This document shows, piece by piece, positions 34,251 through 40,714 of a DNA stretch of 40,714 nt. The DNA comes from Candidatus Ornithospirochaeta stercoravium (GTDB taxonomy: Bacteria; Spirochaetota; Spirochaetia; Sphaerochaetales; Sphaerochaetaceae), in the NCBI GenBank assembly GCA_017694915.1, contig JADIMF010000002.1, positions 1 through 40,714 of the forward strand, given 5' to 3'. The notes under the pieces are model-generated. The model made no database searches, had not been told where the DNA came from, and worked only from the letters and a program-made list of their open reading frames with translations. Position 1 is the first letter of the stretch. Each line of letters opens with the position of its first letter. A program made the position numbers and the translations under genes.

Positions 34251-36386
34251 ATGGCAGATGTAAAATCAGTTTCGGTAAGAATCGGGGATATCGACCTCGT
34301 ATTCGAGACCGGAAAAATCGCAAAGCAGGCTAACGGTGCTGTCTATGCTCACTATGCTGGCTCTGCGGTCATCGCTACAGTATGCTGTGGCGAAGCTCCA
34401 TCAGAACCGATCGACTATGTACCTGTATCGGTTGAATACAACGAGAAATACTATGCAGCTGGAAAGATCCCTGGAGGATTCCTGAAGAGGGAATCAAGGC
34501 CTAAGGACAAGGAGATTCTTGTATCCCGCCTTATCGACCGCCCTATGAGACCTCTCTTCGACAAGGCTTTCGGACGTGAGATCCAGATCGTTCCTACTGT
34601 TGTTTCATCAGATATGTCGCATACTCCAGACATTGTCGCTATCAACGCAGCATCCTGCGCAGTAACGATTTCGGATATCCCATTCTATGGTCCTATTGCA
34701 GCTGTACGTGTTGCTAAAATCGGTAACGAGTATGTGATCAACCCGACATTCCAGCAGATGCCATCTGCTTCCCTCGATATCGTAGTTGCGGGAACACATG
34801 ATGGAATCACGATGGTTGAAGGCGGCGCTAAGGAAGTTTCCGAGGATGATATGCTCGGAGCAATCGCTGCTGCACAGCCTGTTATCGCAAAGATCTGCGA
34901 GGCTCAGGATGAGCTCAGAAAGCTCTGTGGAAAGGAAAAGCTTCCTCTCATGGAAATCGAGGAACGCGACCTTTCATGGCTTGAGCCAGTGAAGGAATAT
35001 GCTTATCCGCTCGAGAAGGAGGCTTCCTTCGTAAAGGGCAAGCAGAACCGCTATGAAGCTCTTGAGCGCGTTCATAACGATGTCAGGGAGAAGTTCAGCG
35101 ATCTCATCGCAGAGGACGAGAAGAGAGACGGAGAGATCTCCGCTATGTTCGAGGATATGGAATACAACATCCTCCGCTCCTCGATTCTCAACGATGGAGT
35201 GAGAACAGACGGAAGAAAGGTCACGGAAATCCGTCCTATCACATGCGAGGTAGGTCTTCTTCCATGCACACATGGTTCTGCACTCTTCACAAGAGGCGAG
35301 ACACAGTCACTTGCTGTCACAACTCTCGGAACAGTTCAGGACGAGCAGCTCTTCGACACAATCGACGGCGAGAAGACATATTCAAACTTTATGCTTCATT
35401 ACAACTTCCCTCCGTATTCGGTAGGTGAGGTAGGACGCCTTACGACAGGACGCCGTGAAATCGGTCACGGACATCTTGCACAGCGCGCTCTTGAAGCAGT
35501 TATCCCGCCGAAGGATGAGTTCCCGTATACAATCCGCGTTGTATCCGAGATCATGGAGTCCAACGGATCTTCTTCAATGGCCTCAGTCTGCGGTGGATGT
35601 CTTTCACTCATGGACGCAGGTGTTCCTATCAAGAAGCCTGTTGCAGGTATTGCAATGGGTCTCATCACAGAGGGTGCTGATTACGCACGCTACACTATCC
35701 TTTCCGATATCCTCGGAGAAGAAGATCACCTCGGTGATATGGACTTCAAGGTAGCAGGAACAAAGGATGGTATTACAGCATTCCAGATGGATATCAAGAT
35801 TGCTGGCGTAACACCGGAGATCATGAAGAAGGCACTTGCTCAGGCAAAAGAGGGCAGGATGCACATCCTTGGTATCATGCAGGAGACTCTTGCAGGACCA
35901 CGCTCAGAGATTTCCGAGCTTGCTCCTAAGATTCTCACAGTAAAGGTTCCTGAGGATAAGATTGGTGCTGTTATCGGAACTGGCGGAAAGACAATCAAGT
36001 CCATCGCAACACAGTCCGGTGCAGAGATCAACATCGAGGATGATGGAACAGTTATGATCTATGGCCGCAACAACGCTTCCGCACAGGAGGCAAAGCGCCT
36101 TGTTCTCTCGATTATCGAGGAGCCAGAGGTAGGCAAGATCTACAACGGAACTGTCAAGAGAATCGTTGATTTCGGTGCATTCATCGAGATCCTCCCAGGA
36201 AAGGAAGGCCTCTGCCACATTTCCAAGCTTGCACGCACTAGAGTGAAGAACGTCTCCGATGTTCTCTCCGTAGGTCAGCAGGTTGATGTCAAGCTCATCG
36301 AGATTGACAGGATGGGCAGACTCAATCTTTCATACATCGACGCTCAGCCAGATAACGGCAAGAACGAGAAGAAAGAAGAGAAATGA
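34251..36386 (+). CDS. pnp: Polyribonucleotide nucleotidyltransferase (PNPase)
   Basis: PNPase degrades RNA 3'-to-5' by phosphorolysis as a trimer. The 711-residue protein has two RNase-PH-like cores (the second with FTRGETQSLAVTTLGT, FMLHYNFPPYSVGE and SNGSSSMASVCGG), an all-alpha linker and a KH domain containing KIGAVIGTGGKTIKSI. An S1 domain follows (GKIYNGTVKRIVDFGAFIEI). AAGGA lies 7 nt before the ATG. Its stop overlaps dut, so pnp leads into the dut-lptF-lptG-tgt chain. Confidence 0.98.
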   Translation: MADVKSVSVRIGDIDLVFETGKIAKQANGAVYAHYAGSAVIATVCCGEAPSEPIDYVPVSVEYNEKYYAAGKIPGGFLKRESRPKDKEILVSRLIDRPMRPLFDKAFGREIQIVPTVVSSDMSHTPDIVAINAASCAVTISDIPFYGPIAAVRVAKIGNEYVINPTFQQMPSASLDIVVAGTHDGITMVEGGAKEVSEDDMLGAIAAAQPVIAKICEAQDELRKLCGKEKLPLMEIEERDLSWLEPVKEYAYPLEKEASFVKGKQNRYEALERVHNDVREKFSDLIAEDEKRDGEISAMFEDMEYNILRSSILNDGVRTDGRKVTEIRPITCEVGLLPCTHGSALFTRGETQSLAVTTLGTVQDEQLFDTIDGEKTYSNFMLHYNFPPYSVGEVGRLTTGRREIGHGHLAQRALEAVIPPKDEFPYTIRVVSEIMESNGSSSMASVCGGCLSLMDAGVPIKKPVAGIAMGLITEGADYARYTILSDILGEEDHLGDMDFKVAGTKDGITAFQMDIKIAGVTPEIMKKALAQAKEGRMHILGIMQETLAGPRSEISELAPKILTVKVPEDKIGAVIGTGGKTIKSIATQSGAEINIEDDGTVMIYGRNNASAQEAKRLVLSIIEEPEVGKIYNGTVKRIVDFGAFIEILPGKEGLCHISKLARTRVKNVSDVLSVGQQVDVKLIEIDRMGRLNLSYIDAQPDNGKNEKKEEK

Positions 36387-36817
36387 TTTCCATCCGGTTT
36401 GATGCAGAAGAGGGAGCAATGCTCCCTGAATATGGGACAGATGGTGCCGCTGGTGCTGACATCAGGGCATTCATCCCATCTCCCATCACGCTGCATCCCG
36501 GAGAACGTATTGCAGTCCCGACAGGGCTGAAGATGGAGATACCACCGGAGTATGAAGTGCAGATAAGGCCTCGCTCCGGTCTTGCTCTTAAAAGCGGTAT
36601 CACCGTTCTCAATGCCCCCGGGACGATTGATTCAGATTACAGGGGAGAGGTCAAGGTGATTCTCATCAACCTCTCTTCTGAAGACTTCATCATCCATTCT
36701 GGTGACAGGATTGCCCAGATGGTAGTGCATGAAGTGAAGAGACTGCCTTTCGAGCGTGTCTCTGGCCTCTCTTCTACAGACAGGGGAGAGGGAGGTTTCG
36801 GTTCCACAGGTGTCTGA
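36383..36817 (+). CDS. dut: Deoxyuridine 5'-triphosphate nucleotidohydrolase
   Basis: dUTPase hydrolyses dUTP to dUMP, keeping uracil out of DNA and feeding dTMP synthesis upstream of Tmk. The 144-residue protein has all five trimeric-dUTPase motifs: GTDGAAGADIRA, IRPRSGLALKSG, NAPGTIDSDYRGEV, SGDRIAQMV and the C-terminal STDRGEGGFGSTGV. Start overlaps the pnp stop by 4 bp and the end overlaps lptF by 8 bp, an uncommon but compact operon link. Confidence 0.97.
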   Translation: MISIRFDAEEGAMLPEYGTDGAAGADIRAFIPSPITLHPGERIAVPTGLKMEIPPEYEVQIRPRSGLALKSGITVLNAPGTIDSDYRGEVKVILINLSSEDFIIHSGDRIAQMVVHEVKRLPFERVSGLSSTDRGEGGFGSTGV

Positions 36818-38096
36818 ACGAAGGAAAGGAAGCTACAGTATCCTATACAGATATATGATGAAGGAATTCGCTGCGAATTTCGCAGTCGCGTTTTCCTTCT
36901 TTTTCTGCATCTTCTTCATCAATTCGATATTGCTCCTTGTTCAGCGTATTCTTCTCAAGAATATTGATTTCATGACGATGCTCGAGATGGTGGCACTCTC
37001 GATGCCTCAGTTCCTGATCTATACATTCCCGTTCGCATCCCTTGCAGCTTCTTCCATGGTTCTCGGTGATCTTGGCTCATCAAATGAGCTTCTGGCGATG
37101 AGAAGCTCCGGTATCGCATCATCATATGTCTATCGTCCGCTGATCTTCGCTTCGATACTGCTCTCTTTCGTGACATTCTTCTTCGCAGATGCTGTCCTTC
37201 CATGGTCATCGGTTGTCTATGAGGAGAGGCTCACGGAGCTGATGCAGGAGATGCCTACATTCGAAATCGAGTCGAATACCGTCAACACAGTCGGTAATAT
37301 CGTTCTTTCCAATGGTGAGAGCGTCGGAAATGAGATTCATGATATCGTGCTCCTCTCATCTGACGAATCTGGACAGAACCGGACGGTCCTTTCGGACAGA
37401 GGCGTGCTGAATCTCATCGACAGCTATAACTACATCTACTCCCTTGAGCTCGATAACCCGACGATTCTCATATCTGAAAGCGATGATATAGAGTCATATG
37501 GATTGTCGAAGGCAGATAGAGCAACATTCTTCCTTGACTTCTCGGAGCAGATTCCATCACTCACATCCTCAGCACCTGTCAATCTCTCATCGCGTGACCT
37601 CATCGAGGGTATCCAGTCAAGAAGCGAAGGTGAGAGAAATGACATGAGGATGTGGCATGAGAGAGGAGAGGATTCTAAGCTTCTTCTCTCCGATGCGATC
37701 AAAGCGGCAAACAGGGGAGAGGGAAACAGAAGCTCGATAGAGTCGAGGGCAATAGAGGCATCCGATGTCATCGCTTCAAGAGGCGACAGTGCACCTCGAA
37801 ACTTCTATTCGCAGTACTACAAAGCGGAACTCACGAAGAAATTCGTGCTCTCTGCAGCCTGCTTCTGCCTCACGCTCATCACGCTTCCGCTATCGATGTT
37901 CCGCGTAAAGCACGGAAAGCTCACAGGCTTTGCTATCTCGCTTCTCATAGCGGTTGCGTACTGGTACATGCTCTTCGGAGTACAGCTAGAGATATTCAAT
38001 ATATCATCATCGCCATATCTCCTGATTGCGCTCCCTGATATAGTCATACTTGTAATCGCTCTGGCGCTTATCATGAGGTTCAGGAAGGCAAGATGA
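36810..38096 (+). CDS. lptF: LptF/LptG-family LPS export permease (first of pair)
   Basis: LptF and LptG form the membrane part of the ATP-driven exporter that extracts LPS-type lipids towards the outer membrane. The 428-residue protein has an N-terminal block of membrane segments (about residues 20-120), a beta-rich periplasmic domain (about 140-320) and a C-terminal block of helices (about 345-425). This is the six-helix LptF/G layout, with SSNELLAMRSSGIA as the ATPase-contact stretch. I prefer the GTG at 36810 (GTGTCTGA overlap with dut). An ATG pair at 36855/36858 would remove the N-terminal basic segment. Order lptF-lptG is inferred from position. The LptB ATPase is not in the window. 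Confidence 0.85.
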   Translation: MSERRKGSYSILYRYMMKEFAANFAVAFSFFFCIFFINSILLLVQRILLKNIDFMTMLEMVALSMPQFLIYTFPFASLAASSMVLGDLGSSNELLAMRSSGIASSYVYRPLIFASILLSFVTFFFADAVLPWSSVVYEERLTELMQEMPTFEIESNTVNTVGNIVLSNGESVGNEIHDIVLLSSDESGQNRTVLSDRGVLNLIDSYNYIYSLELDNPTILISESDDIESYGLSKADRATFFLDFSEQIPSLTSSAPVNLSSRDLIEGIQSRSEGERNDMRMWHERGEDSKLLLSDAIKAANRGEGNRSSIESRAIEASDVIASRGDSAPRNFYSQYYKAELTKKFVLSAACFCLTLITLPLSMFRVKHGKLTGFAISLLIAVAYWYMLFGVQLEIFNISSSPYLLIALPDIVILVIALALIMRFRKAR

Positions 38097-39172
38097 AGAT
38101 TCTCACTCGTTACACGATCTCATCGATACTCAAGACCGCGATAGTCACCATCATGATCTTCGCGATGATTCTTGCTGCCGTAGAGCTTTTCTCTAAGATG
38201 GATCAGATCATGCACGGCAATGTCGCAGTTCCATCTTTGATTCTTTACATAATACTCTCGCTTCCTGAGTATCTCTTGATGGCGGCTTCCATCTCATTCC
38301 TGTTTGCCGTTACATATTATCTTTCAACGCTCACGGCTAATAATGAGATGATACCGATACTCAACGCAGGCGTCAGTCCTGTGCGTATAAGACTTCCTAT
38401 CATAATCCTTGCAGTGATTCTTACCATCCTTGGCTCTCTTTTCCAGGAACATACGGTAATAAGCGCGGTGAACATGCATGATGAATTAGAGACAGAGCTG
38501 TTCGGTGCTTCATCAACAAGGGATACGAGAAACATCGTCCTGACAGATGAGGACGGCTTTCTCATCTACACACAGCGCTTCTCGGAAGCGACAGGTGAGA
38601 TATATTCACCTGTTCTCGTGAAGACGGAGAACGGAATCATAGAGGAAAGAATAGAATCTGACAGAGCACGTTATGATGAGGAGAAGGGCTGGTGGGTCTT
38701 TGAGAATGCACGTATCTACCACATCTCCGGAAAGGATGTGGAGACGGAGACGATGAGTACTTTCGAGGAGCCTCTTTTCAATCCTGAGCCGCGTCTCTTC
38801 AGAAGCCAGAATACCCAGATTGATACGATGGACAGGGCGACTGCGAAGGATTACCTTGCGCGTCTTCTCCAGTCTGACCGTACGACATGGCAGGAGAAGG
38901 CCACAGATTACTACAGAAGGCTGGCAAAACCGATTGCCATCTTCGTACTGATGGTAATCTCAGTCTGCATCAACTACAGATTCAAGAAGAATGTTCTTCT
39001 CTTTTCAGTGATACAGTCATTATCCATAGCGGTCGTTTACTATGTTGCCGACATGGTTTTCTCGATAATGGGACATCAGGGTGCTGTCACGCCTCTTCAG
39101 GCTGTGATACTCCCCATGATTCTTACCATAGCGCTCTCCGCGGTTATTTCTCTTTTAGGAAGGAAAGCATGA
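38093..39172 (+). CDS. lptG: LptF/LptG-family LPS export permease (second of pair)
   Basis: The 359-residue protein has the same layout as its upstream neighbour: N-terminal membrane segments (about residues 10-125), with LTANNEMIPILNAGVSPVRI as the ATPase-contact stretch, a periplasmic domain (about 130-270) and three C-terminal helices. It overlaps lptF by 4 bp (ATGA) and tgt by 4 bp, so the pair is co-expressed. Presence of a complete LptF-LptG pair implies that the organism transports an LPS-like glycolipid, or keeps the machinery for another outer-membrane lipid. Which of the two is LptF or LptG is assigned by order and is not certain. Confidence 0.85.
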   Translation: MKILTRYTISSILKTAIVTIMIFAMILAAVELFSKMDQIMHGNVAVPSLILYIILSLPEYLLMAASISFLFAVTYYLSTLTANNEMIPILNAGVSPVRIRLPIIILAVILTILGSLFQEHTVISAVNMHDELETELFGASSTRDTRNIVLTDEDGFLIYTQRFSEATGEIYSPVLVKTENGIIEERIESDRARYDEEKGWWVFENARIYHISGKDVETETMSTFEEPLFNPEPRLFRSQNTQIDTMDRATAKDYLARLLQSDRTTWQEKATDYYRRLAKPIAIFVLMVISVCINYRFKKNVLLFSVIQSLSIAVVYYVADMVFSIMGHQGAVTPLQAVILPMILTIALSAVISLLGRKA

Positions 39173-40302
39173 ATAAGATTCTGAACGTAATAAAGAAAGA
39201 CAGGGATACTGAAGCAAGGCTTGGAATACTCTCGCTCCCGCATGGGGATGTGGAGACTCCCGCATTCATGCCGGTCGGTACCAATGGAACTGTAAAGGGA
39301 ATCTATCATGACAGGATAAAGGAGATGGGGTATGGGATAATCCTCGGAAATACCTACCATCTCTATCTCAGGCCGGGTACGGAAGTCCTTTCAGATTTCG
39401 GAGGACTCCATAAGTTCTCAAACTGGGACAGGAACATACTCACCGATTCAGGTGGCTTCCAGGTGTTCTCCCTTTCAGGACTGAGAAAAATAAAGGAGAA
39501 CGGTGTGACATTCCAGAGCCATATCGATGGCTCAAAGCATATATTCACACCTGAGAAGGTTGTCGATATCCAGAGCGTAATCGGTAGCGATATAGCGATG
39601 TGCCTCGATGTCTGCACACCTCCCGGAATCGACTACAAAGCAGCTGTTGAGGCGATGAAGATAACCCACAAGTGGGCTGACAGGGCGATAAAGGAGAAGG
39701 AGAAGCTAGGAGAGAGTTTCCCCGGTAATCTCTTCGGAATCGTTCAGGGCAACTTCTACGAAGATCTGAGAAAGGAAAGTGCTGAAGTCATATCAGGAAT
39801 GGATTTCCCTGGAATCGCCATCGGAGGACTTTCCGTAGGCGAGGAGAAGAGCGCTTTCTGTGATTTCCTTGCGCTTACAGCTTCACATGTGACAAAGGAA
39901 AAGCCCAGATACGTAATGGGTATAGGAAGCCCAGACTATATCCTCGAAGCTGTTGAGAATGGAGTTGATCTCTTCGATTGCGTGCTTGCAACGCGTATGG
40001 CGCGTAATGGTGGTCTCTTCACCGATGATGGAGTTATTGCCCTGAAGAAAGCTGAGTTCAAATTCGACCATGGCCCGATTCAGGAGGGATGCCAGTGCAC
40101 CTGCTGCCAGAAGTACTCGAGAGGCTATATGCACCATCTCATCAAATGCAATGAGATGCTTGGAGGAATGCTTGCAACTGAGCACAACCTCCAGTACCTC
40201 TATGACCTGATGATAAGAATACGCAAGGCGATTGCAGAGGATAGGTTCAAGGAATTCAAGAGGGATTATCTTGATAGATTCTACAGGAATAAGAAGAAAT
40301 GA
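39169..40302 (+). CDS. tgt: tRNA-guanine transglycosylase
   Basis: Tgt exchanges guanine-34 for preQ1 in tRNAs with GUN anticodons, the step before QueA acts. The 377-residue protein has GTNGTVKGI, ILGNTYHLYLRPG, ILTDSGGFQVFSLSGLRKI, GSDIAMCLDVCTPPG with the nucleophilic Asp, GIVQGNFYEDLRKES, GIAIGGLSVGEEK, ATRMARNGGLF and the zinc site CQCTCCQKYSRGYMHHL. The start ATG at 39169 is preceded by AGGAAGGAAAGC and overlaps the lptG stop. An upstream in-frame region lies inside lptG and is not part of the protein. Confidence 0.97.
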   Translation: MNKILNVIKKDRDTEARLGILSLPHGDVETPAFMPVGTNGTVKGIYHDRIKEMGYGIILGNTYHLYLRPGTEVLSDFGGLHKFSNWDRNILTDSGGFQVFSLSGLRKIKENGVTFQSHIDGSKHIFTPEKVVDIQSVIGSDIAMCLDVCTPPGIDYKAAVEAMKITHKWADRAIKEKEKLGESFPGNLFGIVQGNFYEDLRKESAEVISGMDFPGIAIGGLSVGEEKSAFCDFLALTASHVTKEKPRYVMGIGSPDYILEAVENGVDLFDCVLATRMARNGGLFTDDGVIALKKAEFKFDHGPIQEGCQCTCCQKYSRGYMHHLIKCNEMLGGMLATEHNLQYLYDLMIRIRKAIAEDRFKEFKRDYLDRFYRNKKK

Positions 40303-40714
40303 ATCAGGAAGAGATACTGAAGCTCCTTGATGAAAAGAAGATAGAATACACTCTTGTACATCATAAGCCTGTGTTCACCATAGATGAGATGAATGAGGTC
40401 GATGTTCCCAACAAGGATAGAATAGCGAAGAACCTCTTTCTCCGCGATGATAAGAAGCGCTCGTATTATCTTGTCTCGATTGAAGAGACAAAAAGGGCGG
40501 ATCTCAAAGCTCTCCGTACGCTTCTTTCATCACGTCCTCTCTCATTTGCTTCAGAAGATGATCTAGTGTATATTCTTTCGCTGAAGAAAGGTGAGGTTAC
40601 ACCATTCGGGCTTCTCAATGACAAGGAGCATAAGGCTGTATTCATCCTCGATTCATACTTTGAGGGTGGAATCATCGGAATACATCCGAATGACAATACA
40701 GCGACTGTTTTCCT
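40299..40714 (+). CDS. PrdX/YbaK-type aminoacyl-tRNA deacylase, cut by window edge
   Basis: The frame opens at the ATG overlapping the tgt stop and runs off the right edge, so about 138 residues are visible. Features typical of the prolyl-tRNA-synthetase-associated editing domain are EYTLVHHKPVFTIDEM, DRIAKNLFLRDDKKRSYYLV, KRADLKALRTLLSS, VTPFGLLNDKEHKAVFILD and IGIHPNDNTATVF. Free-standing members hydrolyse Ala-tRNAPro or related mischarged tRNAs. The GLLND phrase favours the PrdX branch over YbaK proper. It is coupled to tgt by ATGA. The C-terminus is not visible, but most of the domain is present. Confidence 0.88.
   Translation, partial: MNQEEILKLLDEKKIEYTLVHHKPVFTIDEMNEVDVPNKDRIAKNLFLRDDKKRSYYLVSIEETKRADLKALRTLLSSRPLSFASEDDLVYILSLKKGEVTPFGLLNDKEHKAVFILDSYFEGGIIGIHPNDNTATVF

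Noticed and set aside
38887-39168. Upstream extension of Tgt by 94 residues
   Set aside because: The segment lies inside lptG in another frame, has no Tgt similarity, and a good ribosome-binding site precedes the ATG at 39169.
1-40714. CRISPR arrays, insertion sequences, prophage, toxin-antitoxin or defence islands
   Set aside because: No direct-repeat arrays, transposase or nuclease-type genes were seen; gene order is continuous housekeeping DNA.

Overview
The window reads as a piece of a spirochaete chromosome (phylum Spirochaetota, Treponema/Sphaerochaeta-like). The evidence is gene content and order: a tamB-bamA-mutS block, a rimP-nusA-infB-rbfA-truB-ribF-rpsO-pnp block, an LptF/LptG pair beside tgt, and protein features I associate with spirochaetes. 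Base composition is moderate and even across the window. No transposase, integrase, phage gene, CRISPR array, rRNA or tRNA was seen; the only stable RNA gene recognised is tmRNA. Most of the window is core housekeeping DNA with genes packed tightly, usually overlapping by 1-8 bp.

Layout. 1-949 (minus): an outer-membrane beta-barrel candidate followed by a lipoprotein cut by the window edge. 1042-3954 (plus): folD-miaB-sir2. 4020-6324: a stand-alone YicI-type alpha-xylosidase on the minus strand with its own promoter, a possible operator and a terminator. 6429-7385 (plus): tmRNA, with a TetR-type regulator starting 14 nt after its 3' end. 7372-9260 (minus): a membrane-anchored PEGA/SUMF-fold protein translationally coupled to smpB, the protein partner of tmRNA. 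9324-11449 (plus): lepB-hemW. 11591-15533 (plus): yebC-ruvC-ruvA-ruvB-queA. 15523-16140 (minus): tmk. 16213-25970 (plus): tamB-bamA-mutS, for outer-membrane assembly and mismatch repair. 25993-26916: an unrecognised secreted protein. 26917-27238: a terminator, the leftover C-terminus of an MscS channel gene, and a leader with a hairpin. 27239-34159: the translation/transcription operon rimP to rpsO. 34251-40714: pnp-dut-lptF-lptG-tgt and a PrdX-type prolyl-tRNA deacylase cut by the right edge.

How the genes work together. Several groups are functional units. tmRNA and SmpB form the ribosome-rescue pair. RuvA, RuvB and RuvC make the complete Holliday-junction resolvasome. TamB and BamA act in envelope assembly. 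LptF and LptG form the inner-membrane part of an LPS-type lipid exporter. RimP, RbfA, S15, IF-2, NusA and PNPase cover ribosome maturation, initiation, elongation and RNA decay.

I did not find a new defence system or mobile system. The most unusual signals are: three promoters whose predicted +1 falls exactly on the A of an ATG (divergent lepB/SUMF and the gene at 25993), suggesting leaderless mRNAs; an mscS remnant; a thymidylate kinase whose Walker A lysine is threonine; a C-terminal zinc ribbon on NusA; a RibF with a shrunken kinase domain; and a regulator gene abutting tmRNA.
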